Shown here piece after piece: positions 51,455-60,104 of a stretch of 64,000 nucleotides of DNA. Source of the DNA: PALG01 sp964495885 (lineage in GTDB: Bacteria; Bacteroidota; Bacteroidia; Flavobacteriales; Flavobacteriaceae); contig CAZBWO010000005.1 in assembly GCA_964495885.1 (NCBI GenBank), forward strand, positions 1-64,000, read 5' to 3'. A program made the translations under genes and the position numbers. Below the pieces are notes generated by a model. That model did no database searches. It worked only from the letters and a program-made list of their open reading frames with translations, and was not told where the DNA came from. Every line of letters starts with the position of its first letter. The first letter of the stretch is position 1.

Positions 51455-51850
51455 TTAGACGACTATTTGAAAGGAAGTTTGTGGAGGGTCTAGCAGGCTT
51501 TCGCCAATTAAAAAGGAATAATAATTAATGTAATATGGAAGTTCATTTACATCAAAAACTTGAACAGCAAATGTTGGCTTTTCTGGAGCTTTTTCAACAA
51601 ATAAAGTGATTTCCTTATAGGTGATTTCTTCGGAAGGTTTTTCCTTTGATTGTTTTTTCTGATTTAAAACCTTCATTAAGTAACACTTCCCGTTACAATT
51701 TAACTCAGGACGATCCTTGTTTTCACACAATTTCTCTATAAATCCCGAAGGGTCTACGTAGTAATGTAAATATGTGAATGAAATACGAACACTATTAAAT
51801 AGTGCCGTTACAACGAATAAGAAGGAAAGAAAAACAACTTTTAACTTCAC
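51455..51850 (-). CDS. Small Cys-containing membrane protein upstream of the copper receptor
   Basis: 131 residues from a GTG (VKLKVVFLSFLFVV). The frame is open farther upstream, but that extension would translate operator 5. One N-terminal membrane helix or uncleaved signal is followed by CENKDRPELNCNGKCYLMKVL, with three cysteines in a C-x9-C-x3-C arrangement suited to binding Cu(I) or a disulfide. The tail is variable. No named family is recognised by me. The 56-nt gap to the TonB receptor suggests co-transcription. Confidence 0.7.
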   Translation of the reverse strand: MKLKVVFLSFLFVVTALFNSVRISFTYLHYYVDPSGFIEKLCENKDRPELNCNGKCYLMKVLNQKKQSKEKPSEEITYKEITLFVEKAPEKPTFAVQVFDVNELPYYINYYSFLIGESLLDPPQTSFQIVV

Positions 51851-51898
51851 GGTGTAAAAATAGGCAATCCTAAAATGCCTTTTTATGATTTTCCTCAA

Positions 51899-51906
51899 CA
51901 AATATA
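51899..51906 (-). promoter_or_regulatory. -7 box (TATATTTG) on the minus strand, paired with operator 5
   Basis: A perfect TAnnTTTG match 30.5 bp from the centre of operator 5, directed toward the small Cys protein and copper-receptor genes. Confidence 0.65.
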
Positions 51907-51929
51907 CTTCCTTCCCCAAAAAAACATTG

Positions 51930-51943
51930 GTAACAAAGGTTAC
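51930..51943. promoter_or_regulatory. Operator 5, GTAAC-AAAG-GTTAC (shared divergent operator)
   Basis: The dyad centre at 51936.5 is 30.5 bp from a perfect TATATTTG on both strands (51967-51974 plus, 51899-51906 minus). One dimer here would sit at about -41 for both the efflux operon and the copper-receptor operon. Confidence 0.8.
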
Positions 51944-51966
51944 TGACACGCCCTATTCCCTACAAG

Positions 51967-51974
51967 TATATTTG
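51967..51974 (+). promoter_or_regulatory. -7 box (TATATTTG) paired with operator 5
   Basis: A perfect TAnnTTTG match 13 bp before the ATG at 51988 of the TolC-like gene. Confidence 0.65.
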
Positions 51975-51987
51975 CTGAAAATTGAAA

Positions 51988-53292
51988 ATGAACATGAAAT
52001 ACCCATTTCTTCTTTTTATATGGATTATAGCCACATACGGTATAGCACAATCGCCAAAAGCCATATCCAAATCTGAAGTGGTTTCCCTGGCCTTGGAGAA
52101 TAATAATTCCATTAAGATTATTGCAGCACAAGTAGCAGAAAGCAAAGCTTCATTTAGACAGTCACAAGCTGTTTTTTTGCCCAATATTACAGCTTCCTAT
52201 ACGGGTTTAACTACTACAAATCCGTTGATGGCATTTGGCTCAAAGTTGAACCAGGAAATCATATCCCAAAATGATTTCAATCCCCAATTTCTGAATGATC
52301 CAGAGCGCACCAATAATTTTGCCACTAAAATAGAAGTGCAGCAGCCCTTGCTAAATTTGGATGGCATATTCGAAAGAAAAGCTGCAAAAGCCCAATATCA
52401 AGCCTCCCAAATGCAATGGGAAAGAACCAAGGATTACGTAGCATTGGAAGCCCAAAAAGCCTACATGCAGTTACAATTGGCCTATAGAACGGTAACTGTT
52501 TTGGAAAAAGCCAAACAGGCGGCAGATGCAAATCTAATGCTGGCTAATAACAGCTTTACTCAAGGATATCTTCAGAAGTCTGATGTGTTGGCAGTTCAGG
52601 TGCGGGTCAATGAGGTAGAAAATGAATTGCAATTGGCGAAGAGCAACGTGCAGAATGCCTCCAATTATCTTTCGGTGTTAATAAATGACGACACCTTTGA
52701 AATCCTGCAACCTTCAGATTCCCTAACGGTTGAAGGCATTGCCCCTGAGGGGGTTTCCCTTTCAGCAGACAGGGCAGATATTAAGGCCATGGAATATGCT
52801 TCCGAAGCCTACAAAAAAATGTACCAGTCTGAAAAAATGAATTTCCTCCCTAAACTAAATGCCTTTGGAAGTTATGAACTCTACGATGATGAAATCTTCC
52901 AAGCAGATGCCAATGGATATCTGGTTGGGGCGAGCCTAAGCTGGAATCTCTTTGAAGGAGCACAACGCTTCGCCAAAACCCAAAAAAGTAAAGCTACTTT
53001 TGAAAAGTCGAAACTAGAGCTTGAACAATACAAAATGGAGAGCCAGGTTGCCCTTAACCAAGCAGAGCGAATGTTGGCGGATGCACAAAACAGTTTACGA
53101 CTTTCCCAGTTGGCTTTGGAGCAGTCTAAGGAGTCGTTGAGAATTAGAACCAATCGATTTAAAGAAGGCTTGGAAAAAACAACAGATCTGCTCATGGCAG
53201 AAACCCAATATGCACAAAAAGAACTTGCGTACTACGCGGCTATTTATCAAGTAAATTATGCGCAATTGTACGTGCAATTTTTAAGTAAATAA
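51988..53292 (+). CDS. TolC-family outer-membrane efflux protein
   Basis: 434 residues from the ATG at 51988, with a signal peptide (YPFLLFIWIIATYGIAQ). Two outer-membrane efflux repeats are rich in long helices (NNNSIKIIAAQVAESKASFRQSQA, NQAERMLADAQNSLRLSQLALEQSK) and contain YTGLTTTNPLMAFGSKL, a usual strand region. It forms the outer-membrane tunnel for the RND pump encoded two genes downstream. First gene of the operon controlled by operator 5; it ends 3 nt before the next start. Confidence 0.92.
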   Translation: MNMKYPFLLFIWIIATYGIAQSPKAISKSEVVSLALENNNSIKIIAAQVAESKASFRQSQAVFLPNITASYTGLTTTNPLMAFGSKLNQEIISQNDFNPQFLNDPERTNNFATKIEVQQPLLNLDGIFERKAAKAQYQASQMQWERTKDYVALEAQKAYMQLQLAYRTVTVLEKAKQAADANLMLANNSFTQGYLQKSDVLAVQVRVNEVENELQLAKSNVQNASNYLSVLINDDTFEILQPSDSLTVEGIAPEGVSLSADRADIKAMEYASEAYKKMYQSEKMNFLPKLNAFGSYELYDDEIFQADANGYLVGASLSWNLFEGAQRFAKTQKSKATFEKSKLELEQYKMESQVALNQAERMLADAQNSLRLSQLALEQSKESLRIRTNRFKEGLEKTTDLLMAETQYAQKELAYYAAIYQVNYAQLYVQFLSK

Positions 53293-53295
53293 ACT

Positions 53296-54366
53296 ATGAA
53301 AAGAATACTATACAGCTTAGCGATTGTTTCATTTCTTTACGGTTGTGGAGATGGAGAAACATCCAAAAAAGGGACTCAAAATCCCGTACCCGTCACTGTT
53401 CAACAGGTTGCTGCGGAAAATAATACGCCTTATGTGAGCGCCAGTGGAAAAATTGAAGCAGTAAATAGTGCCAACCTCAGCACCCGAATGATGGGCTTTG
53501 TAGAAAAAGTACACGTAAAAGTAGGGCAGAAGGTTAACAAAGGGCAATTATTGGTAAGCATTAACAACGCCGATCTTTCTGCAAAGAGAGCACAGGTAAA
53601 TGCTTCCATTACCGAGGCAAAAGCTGCCTTTAACAATGCCGAAAAAGATTACCAACGATTTGTGAATCTCTTTCAGGAAAACAGTGCCTCTCAAAAAGAG
53701 CTCGATGACATGACGGCCCGCTTCGAAATGGCAAAAGCCCGTTTGGAAGCTGCACAACAAATGAAAAATGAAGTTGAGGCACAATTTGCCTACGTAAGCC
53801 TTAGGGCGCCTTTTAGCGGGGTAGTTACCAATCAGTTTATTGATGAAGGTGATTTAGCCAACCCAGGGATGCCCTTAATTTCAGTAGAAGGCCCAAAAAA
53901 CTTTGAGGCCAAGGTTTCTGTTCCAGAAAACGCCATTTCTAAGATTCAAATGGGAGATACCGTTCAGGTTACCGTTAAATCGAATGGAGTAGCGCTTACT
54001 GGGGTCGTTTCAGAAAAAAGTACTTCTGCTAAAAATACAGGAGGGCAATTCTTGGTAACCGTTGCTTTAGACAAAACACAAGCTGAAATACTTTCCGGTA
54101 TGTATGCTACCGTACTTTTCCCTGTGGAAAAAGCTGCAGAACAGAATACCATGATATTGGTTCCTAAAACGGCTATTGTTACCAAAGGCCAACTTTCTGG
54201 GGTTTACACGGTAAGTGAAAGCAATACAGCATTATTGAGGTGGTTACGATTGGGGAAAACCTACGGTGACCAAGTAGAAGTCCTTTCTGGCTTAGCTGCA
54301 GATGAAAGCTATATTGTTTCCGCAGAAGGAAAATTATTTAACGGTGCCCCAATTAGCATTCAATAA
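53296..54366 (+). CDS. RND efflux periplasmic adaptor (HlyD/MFP family)
   Basis: 356 residues. The lipobox-like FLYGC near residue 16 suggests an inner-membrane-anchored lipoprotein. The order is a lipoyl half-motif (MMGFVEKVHVKVGQKVNKGQLLVSI), a helical hairpin (about 90-150), the second lipoyl half (APFSGVVTNQFIDEGDLANPG), a beta-barrel domain and a membrane-proximal domain (VPKTAIVTKGQLSGVYTV). It links the TolC-like channel to the RND pump; the next gene starts 15 nt later. Confidence 0.93.
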   Translation: MKRILYSLAIVSFLYGCGDGETSKKGTQNPVPVTVQQVAAENNTPYVSASGKIEAVNSANLSTRMMGFVEKVHVKVGQKVNKGQLLVSINNADLSAKRAQVNASITEAKAAFNNAEKDYQRFVNLFQENSASQKELDDMTARFEMAKARLEAAQQMKNEVEAQFAYVSLRAPFSGVVTNQFIDEGDLANPGMPLISVEGPKNFEAKVSVPENAISKIQMGDTVQVTVKSNGVALTGVVSEKSTSAKNTGGQFLVTVALDKTQAEILSGMYATVLFPVEKAAEQNTMILVPKTAIVTKGQLSGVYTVSESNTALLRWLRLGKTYGDQVEVLSGLAADESYIVSAEGKLFNGAPISIQ

Positions 54367-54381
54367 CTAAAGAAGGAAAAC

Positions 54382-57300
54382 ATGAAAGAAGGATTAGCAG
54401 GAAAAATTGCCAAAGCATTTATAAGCTCTAAGCTTACGGTGCTACTCATGGTGGTTTTCATGGTCATTGGGGTATATAGTTCGTTCTTGATCCCTAGGGA
54501 AGAAGAACCACAGATTGATGTTCCCATGGCCGATATTTTTGTAGGATATCCGGGAGCTTCTCCCACAGAGGTTGAATCACGGGTTATCAAGCCATTGGAA
54601 AAATTAATTTCCAACATTCCAGGGGTAGAATATGTGTATTCTACTTCCATGAAAGAACAAGGAATGGTGATTGTACAATTTTATGTTGGGGAGGATATTG
54701 AACGGTCCTTTGTTAAGCTCTACAATGAGATTAACAAACATATGGATCAAATGCCGCAAGGAGTTACATTTCCTTTGGTTAAAACAAGAGCCATTGATGA
54801 TGTTCCTATGTTGGCACTCACACTCTGGAGTGAAAATTATAGCGATTTCCAACTTAAACAGATTGCACAGGAGCTTACCAATGAAATTGAAAAAGTTAAT
54901 GATGTTTCGGCAACCCAAAAAATTGGAGGTCGAAACCGTCAACTTCGGGTCATTCTTGATAAAGATAAAATGGCGGCCAGTGGCGTGGATTTTCTCTCCA
55001 TTGCCGAAGGAATAAAAGCGAGTAGTCAACAGCTTAGTGCTGGAAGTTTTAACAAAAACGACACCGAATTTTTGGTTGATACAGGTGATTTCCTAAAAAC
55101 TACCGAGGATGTGGAAAACCTAGTGGTTGGCGTGCAGCAAAACCAGCCTATTTACCTGAAGCAAGTAGCTTCGGTGATAGACGGACCTGAAATTCCAAAA
55201 AATTATGTATCCCTAGGGTTCGGGCAGGCAAGTGAAAAAGCTTCAACATATCCTGCAGAATACCCTGCGGTTACCCTTTCCATTGCAAAACGAAAAGGGG
55301 CCGATGCCATGAAAATTTCAGAAGTAATCCTTCAAAAGGTCGACCACCTAAGAACAAACTTAATCCCAGATGATGTTCATGTAGAAGTTACCCGAAATTA
55401 TGGGGAAACAGCTTCTCAAAAGGTTTCAGAATTACTAATGCACCTTATTGGGGCTATTTTTGCAGTAACCTTAGTCGTGATGTTGGCCATGGGGTGGCGT
55501 GGCGGATTGGTAGTGTTTCTTTCTGTTCCCATCACATTTGCACTTACGCTCTTAAGCTATTACATCCTGGACTATACCCTCAACCGCATTACACTTTTCG
55601 CCTTGGTATTTGTGACGGGAATCGTTGTAGATGATTCCATCATTATTGCCGAAAATATGCACCGGCATTTCAAAATGAAGCGTTTGCCGTTTAAACAAGC
55701 TGCGCTCTATGCCATTAACGAAGTTGGAAATCCAACTATTCTGGCAACATTTACGGTGATTGCCTCTGTACTGCCCATGGCATTTGTTTCTGGCCTCATG
55801 GGCCCATACATGTCACCCATGCCTATTGGAGCTTCCATCGCAATGCTACTTTCGCTTTTTGTTGCCTTAACGATCACGCCGTATTTGGGATATATATTCC
55901 TTCGTGAAAAGGAGAAAAAGGGGAAGAAGAAAAAGGCCGAAAAGGCGATGGAAGAAACCCTTATTTACAGACTTTATGAACGTTTTGAAAAACCACTGAT
56001 TGAAAACCGAAAAAAACGATGGGTGTTTTTAGGAATTACTTTTATCCTATTGTTAGGCTCTGTAGGCTTGTTTTTTACCAAATCGGTGGCGGTAAAGATG
56101 CTTCCTTTCGACAATAAGAATGAATTTCAGGTGGTCATTGATATGCCAGAAGGCACTACGCTGGAACGTACCGCATTGGTTGCCCAGGAAATTGGCCAAT
56201 ATTTAGCTACGGAAGAATTAGTAGTTAATTATCAAAGTTATGTGGGGACATCGGCTCCTATTACATTTAATGGCTTGGTGCGTCATTATGATCTTCGAGG
56301 CGGTAGCAATATGGCAGACATTCAGGTGAACTTGGTAGATAAGCACGACCGAGATTTGCAAAGCCATGATATTGCCAAAGCATTCAGGCCCAGGATTCAG
56401 GAAATTGCTTCCAAATTTGGAGCAAATGTAAAAGTGGTGGAAGTTCCTCCAGGGCCTCCTGTGCTTTCTACTATTGTTGCTGAAATCTATGGGCCAGATT
56501 ATAAAGAGCAAATGGCCGTGGCAAATTCCGTGAAGGAAATTTTAAATCAAACAACAGATGTGGTGGATATCGATTGGATGGTGGAGGACAATCAAACCGA
56601 ATATAAATTCGAAATTGATAAAGAAAAAGCCATGTTGTATGGTGTAGCTCCACAACAAATTGCTTACACCATGAATATGGCCCTTTCTGAAAGAGCCGTC
56701 ACTACATTGTACGATGAAGATGCCAGTAACCAAGTAGGGGTCATTCTTACCTTAGAGGAAAAAGAGCGGGCATCCCTAGAGGATATTGCTTCGGTAAAGA
56801 TTGCTTCCCGGCAAGGAACCATGATTCCAATAGGTGATCTGGTTTCCATTAAAGAAACCGTAAGGGATAAAAGTATTTATCGGAAAAACCAAAAAAGGGT
56901 CGTCTATGTCATGGCAGATATGGCGGGTGAATTGGAAAGCCCTGTGTATGCTATTTTGGGAATGACGGATAAACTGAAGGAAATAGATCTTCCAAAGGGG
57001 TATTCTATTGGTGAATTGTACATTAAACAACCCGATTTTGAAGATAATTATACTGTAAAGTGGGACGGGGAATGGCAAGTTACGTTAGAAGTATTTCGTG
57101 ATTTGGGAATGGCATTCCTTGGGGTGATTGTTATCATTTATATGCTTATTGTAGGATGGTTCCAGAACTTTAAAGCACCTATTGTAATGATGGTAGCCAT
57201 CCCGCTTTCCATGGTTGGAATTGTATTGGGACACTGGATTTTGGGTGCCTTTTTTACTGCGACTTCTTTTATTGGAATGATTGCTTTAGCCGGTATTATG

Positions 57301-57579
57301 GTTCGAAATTCAGTATTACTAATTGATTTTGTAAATCTAAGGCTTAATGATGGCATTCCTTTGAAGCAGGCGGTCATTGAAGCAGGAGCCGTTAGAACCA
57401 CCCCTATTTTATTAACTGCCGGAACGGTGGTTATTGGTGCCTTCGTTATTTTATTCGATCCTATTTTCCAAGGATTGGCCATTTCACTAATGGGGGGAAC
57501 CATCGCTTCCACTGTACTAACTCTCTTGGTGGTGCCATTGGTATACTATTTAATTGAACGTAAAAATCATAAAGAATGA
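54382..57579 (+). CDS. RND-superfamily efflux pump subunit (AcrB-like)
   Basis: 1065 residues with 12 predicted membrane helices and two large periplasmic loops. The proton relay Asp pair is in helix 4 (TGIVVDDSIIIAEN). IPREEEPQIDVPMADIFVGYPGASPTEVE is the usual opening, and GMIALAGIMVRNSVLLIDFVN the matching second-half signature. The Met-rich metal-relay pattern of CusA is not evident, so the substrate is open. Control by operator 5 suggests a compound linked to sulfur or copper stress. Its end overlaps the next gene by 4 nt (ATGA). Confidence 0.93.
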   Translation: MKEGLAGKIAKAFISSKLTVLLMVVFMVIGVYSSFLIPREEEPQIDVPMADIFVGYPGASPTEVESRVIKPLEKLISNIPGVEYVYSTSMKEQGMVIVQFYVGEDIERSFVKLYNEINKHMDQMPQGVTFPLVKTRAIDDVPMLALTLWSENYSDFQLKQIAQELTNEIEKVNDVSATQKIGGRNRQLRVILDKDKMAASGVDFLSIAEGIKASSQQLSAGSFNKNDTEFLVDTGDFLKTTEDVENLVVGVQQNQPIYLKQVASVIDGPEIPKNYVSLGFGQASEKASTYPAEYPAVTLSIAKRKGADAMKISEVILQKVDHLRTNLIPDDVHVEVTRNYGETASQKVSELLMHLIGAIFAVTLVVMLAMGWRGGLVVFLSVPITFALTLLSYYILDYTLNRITLFALVFVTGIVVDDSIIIAENMHRHFKMKRLPFKQAALYAINEVGNPTILATFTVIASVLPMAFVSGLMGPYMSPMPIGASIAMLLSLFVALTITPYLGYIFLREKEKKGKKKKAEKAMEETLIYRLYERFEKPLIENRKKRWVFLGITFILLLGSVGLFFTKSVAVKMLPFDNKNEFQVVIDMPEGTTLERTALVAQEIGQYLATEELVVNYQSYVGTSAPITFNGLVRHYDLRGGSNMADIQVNLVDKHDRDLQSHDIAKAFRPRIQEIASKFGANVKVVEVPPGPPVLSTIVAEIYGPDYKEQMAVANSVKEILNQTTDVVDIDWMVEDNQTEYKFEIDKEKAMLYGVAPQQIAYTMNMALSERAVTTLYDEDASNQVGVILTLEEKERASLEDIASVKIASRQGTMIPIGDLVSIKETVRDKSIYRKNQKRVVYVMADMAGELESPVYAILGMTDKLKEIDLPKGYSIGELYIKQPDFEDNYTVKWDGEWQVTLEVFRDLGMAFLGVIVIIYMLIVGWFQNFKAPIVMMVAIPLSMVGIVLGHWILGAFFTATSFIGMIALAGIMVRNSVLLIDFVNLRLNDGIPLKQAVIEAGAVRTTPILLTAGTVVIGAFVILFDPIFQGLAISLMGGTIASTVLTLLVVPLVYYLIERKNHKE

Positions 57580-57881
57580 AACTACTAATTGTTACGGTTG
57601 TGGATGAGTTCCACAAAGAAGCCATGCAGCTTTTCAAAAAAGCACACATAGAACGTTTTAGTGGGTCTGAAATAGATGGCTACAAAGAAGCTCCATCCTT
57701 TTTAATGAATTCCAGTTGGTTCCCAAGTGAACGTGGTGGGGCTGAGAGCAATATGTACTTTTCCTTTACGGAAGAAACAAAAATTGACACTTTTTTTGAA
57801 TTGGTAAAAGCATTTAATCAAACATTGGAAACAGATAATCCCATTAGGGCTATCGTAGTTCCAATTGAAAAACATATCTAA
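57576..57881 (+). CDS. Small PII-like (DUF3240-type) protein of the efflux operon
   Basis: 101 residues. The start KLLIVTVVDEFHKEAMQLFKKA and the end NPIRAIVVPIEKHI alternate beta and alpha as in the PII/CutA ferredoxin-like fold. Small PII-like proteins (DUF3240) are encoded next to RND metal pumps in other bacteria. It has no cysteine, so it would bind a nucleotide or metal through other residues. It overlaps the pump gene by 4 nt, pointing to coupled translation and perhaps regulation of the pump. Confidence 0.6.
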   Translation: MKLLIVTVVDEFHKEAMQLFKKAHIERFSGSEIDGYKEAPSFLMNSSWFPSERGGAESNMYFSFTEETKIDTFFELVKAFNQTLETDNPIRAIVVPIEKHI

Positions 57882-57883
57882 AC

Positions 57884-58093
57884 ATGAGAACCAGAATCAT
57901 ACACTTTATCGCCGGAACTTTTATTCTGTTGAGCATTATATTGGCCATTTATGTAAATGTAAACTGGCTTTGGTTTACCGCTTTTGTAGGCGCAAATCTA
58001 TTACAATCCTCCATCACCAATTGGTGCTTGATGGAAGATATCCTTAAGAAATTAGGGGTAAAGGATGCTTCGGAAAAAAGCTGTACTAACTAG
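57884..58093 (+). CDS. DUF2892 (YgaP-like) small membrane protein
   Basis: 69 residues. Two membrane segments (IHFIAGTFILLSIILAIYVN, WLWFTAFVGANLLQSSI) are followed by NWCLMEDILKKLGVKD, which resembles the GxCPxxxxLxKLG end of the DUF2892 domain. In E. coli YgaP this domain carries a rhodanese in the inner membrane, fitting the sulfur context. Two cysteines are present (NWCLM and the near-terminal KSCTN). It is the last gene of the efflux operon and ends 2 nt from the convergent envC-like gene. Confidence 0.75.
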   Translation: MRTRIIHFIAGTFILLSIILAIYVNVNWLWFTAFVGANLLQSSITNWCLMEDILKKLGVKDASEKSCTN

Positions 58094-58095
58094 CA

Positions 58096-59325
58096 TTACA
58101 TTCTGTAGACCCAGTCTGCAGGATTCATTTTCTGGGTGTCTTTATAGACAAAAAATTTCAGGATAGCTTTGCCTGTTGTGGGGTGGGTAAATACTTTCCC
58201 TATAGGTTGCTTGGTAGTTACTTTATCTCCCTTTTTTACTGAAACCGAAGCAAGATTGTTATAAATGGTAATATAATTCCCATGACGGATGTATACAGCT
58301 TTGTTTGCTCCTTTCAATTGTTGAACCTGTAATACTTCGCCATTAAAAACAGCCCTGGCTGTGGCATTTGATTCTGTAATAATTTCTACCCCATTATGAT
58401 CCTGTGTTACGTTTGGAAATTGCGGGTGTTGTCTTTTCCCATATGGGGTAATGACCTTTCCTTTTTCCACAGGCCAAATTAATCTCCCCTTATTATTTTG
58501 AAACTCGGTGGCCAGTTCCTTAGCTTCTGGAGTCAATGCAAAATTAGTGGAGGTTCCCTTGGTTGCGGTATTCTTTGTTTCCTTATTGGAGGCAGCAATA
58601 GCGGCTTTGATCAAATCATCAATTTCTTTTTCCAATCGGTCTGCCTCTCGTTGCTTGGTTCTAATTTGCGACACGTATTTACCCTCTTCCTGTTTCAGGG
58701 AGGCCACCAATGCTTGTTGGGTTTTCTTTTCTTCGTCTAATTTTACCTTTTCCTTTCGACTTTCCGCAATGAGGCTTTCTTTATCCTTTTTCTGCTGAAT
58801 GAGTGTTTCATTCAATTGCTGGAGATCGGCAGTCTTGGTATTGATTTCCTCTCCTTGCTTCTTTCTAAACTTGGTGTATTGCTTCATGTACTGAAGCCGT
58901 TTGTAGGCTTGCAGGAAGTTTTCCGAAGACAACAAAAACATAATCCTACTCTGCTGGGACTTGCTTTTATAGGATTTCGTAATCATGGCAGCGTAGTCTT
59001 CTTTCAGGATTTGTAGCTCTTCTTTTAGCTGCTCAATGGTATTTAAGTTGTCATTTATTTCACGGGTGAGCAAATTTGCCTGTTGATTGGTTACCCTAAT
59101 AAGATTTTCACGGGTCGCGATGCGTTGATCTAAATCTTCAACCTCTGCCAATACCGTTTTCTTTTCCCCTTTGGTCTTAAAAAGCAAGCTGTTGATTTTC
59201 TGGATTTCCTCCAATAGCGCTTGGCGCTGTGCTTCCAATTGCTTTTGTTTTTTTGATTGTGAAAAGCAGGGCTGAAGGCACAAACAGAAAATTCCGAAGA
59301 AAATAAGACAGGCTCTTTGTATCAT
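58096..59325 (-). CDS. EnvC-like murein hydrolase activator (degenerate M23 domain)
   Basis: 409 residues. Signal peptide (LIFFGIFCLCLQPCFSQ), a long coiled coil (about 25-260; EAQRQALLEEIQKINSLLFKTKG, ENLIRVTNQQANLLTREIND), then an LytM/M23 domain (about 290-409). Zinc ligands of active M23 peptidases are missing: HxxxD is HNGVEI and the HxH motif reads LKFFVYK. This matches EnvC, which activates amidases at the division septum rather than cutting peptidoglycan itself. Its start overlaps the upstream DUF4292 gene by 4 nt. Confidence 0.9.
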   Translation of the reverse strand: MIQRACLIFFGIFCLCLQPCFSQSKKQKQLEAQRQALLEEIQKINSLLFKTKGEKKTVLAEVEDLDQRIATRENLIRVTNQQANLLTREINDNLNTIEQLKEELQILKEDYAAMITKSYKSKSQQSRIMFLLSSENFLQAYKRLQYMKQYTKFRKKQGEEINTKTADLQQLNETLIQQKKDKESLIAESRKEKVKLDEEKKTQQALVASLKQEEGKYVSQIRTKQREADRLEKEIDDLIKAAIAASNKETKNTATKGTSTNFALTPEAKELATEFQNNKGRLIWPVEKGKVITPYGKRQHPQFPNVTQDHNGVEIITESNATARAVFNGEVLQVQQLKGANKAVYIRHGNYITIYNNLASVSVKKGDKVTTKQPIGKVFTHPTTGKAILKFFVYKDTQKMNPADWVYRM

Positions 59326-60104
59326 TTTGACATGCGGATTTCTTCATATCCAGACGGAATACTGAATGGGAAACTTACCGAGGCATTCACGTCTATTTTT
59401 TTATAACTAACGGAAATTTTAGTGTTTTCGTCTCCTTCCGAAGCATGAATGAACAATGAACTGGGATAATAGCTTTCTTCTACTTTTTGATAATCATCAT
59501 AAAGAATAGACAATAGCCTGCCTTCATTTGGTTGGGAAAGTGAACCTGAAACCACCTTAAAATTAGCAGGATCCAGAAACAAGGAATGGATAAAATCCTG
59601 TGGTTGTTTTCGTGGCTGGATTTTGTATTTATTTTCAGTAACCGAAACTTCATATTTCTTGGGCGGAATGGTAAAAATAGATTGTCCCAGTAATATGGCC
59701 TGTACTTGCTGAAAATTTAAACTGGTGCCCAACCAATCACTAATAATGGAGAAGTCCCCGTCAAAATAGGTGTTGTTAATGGTCTCGTAATAACTCACCC
59801 TGTCTGGGGTAATTAACGCCTTTGCCAAGGTAATCCCTAAGATGGAAGCCTTAATCCAAATGGTTTGGTCTTTTTCCATACGTAGACTTACGGTAATGGA
59901 CTGTGTTTTAGAGGCGTCTTCATAAACCACCTGTACCCTTGAAGCCAAAGTGTTAAATTTTGGGGTAGCTTGGTCGTGGTACTGAAGCACTTGGGTTAGG
60001 GCTAAATTACTATTCGCATTACCCTGCGGAATATCCTTTGTCCCTTTACAACTCGAAAGGAATATGACCACTGCTACTATGCCCAATAATTTTTTCATCA
60101 TCAT
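59322..60104 (-). CDS. DUF4292 lipoprotein (LolA/LolB-like fold)
   Basis: 260 residues. Lipobox FLSSCKG near residue 19. The body (LASRVQVVYEDASKTQSITVSLRMEKDQTIWIKA, TPDRVSYYETINNTYFDGDFSIISDWLG) matches the DUF4292 family, whose predicted fold resembles LolA/LolB lipoprotein carriers. It probably acts in envelope biogenesis with its neighbours. The start overlaps the stop of the TPR gene, and its own end overlaps envC. Confidence 0.85.
   Translation of the reverse strand: MMMKKLLGIVAVVIFLSSCKGTKDIPQGNANSNLALTQVLQYHDQATPKFNTLASRVQVVYEDASKTQSITVSLRMEKDQTIWIKASILGITLAKALITPDRVSYYETINNTYFDGDFSIISDWLGTSLNFQQVQAILLGQSIFTIPPKKYEVSVTENKYKIQPRKQPQDFIHSLFLDPANFKVVSGSLSQPNEGRLLSILYDDYQKVEESYYPSSLFIHASEGDENTKISVSYKKIDVNASVSFPFSIPSGYEEIRMSK

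Noticed and set aside
51851..51949. Longer start for the small Cys-containing membrane protein
   Set aside because: The extra codons would translate operator 5 and the predicted -7 box; the GTG at 51850 is a better start.
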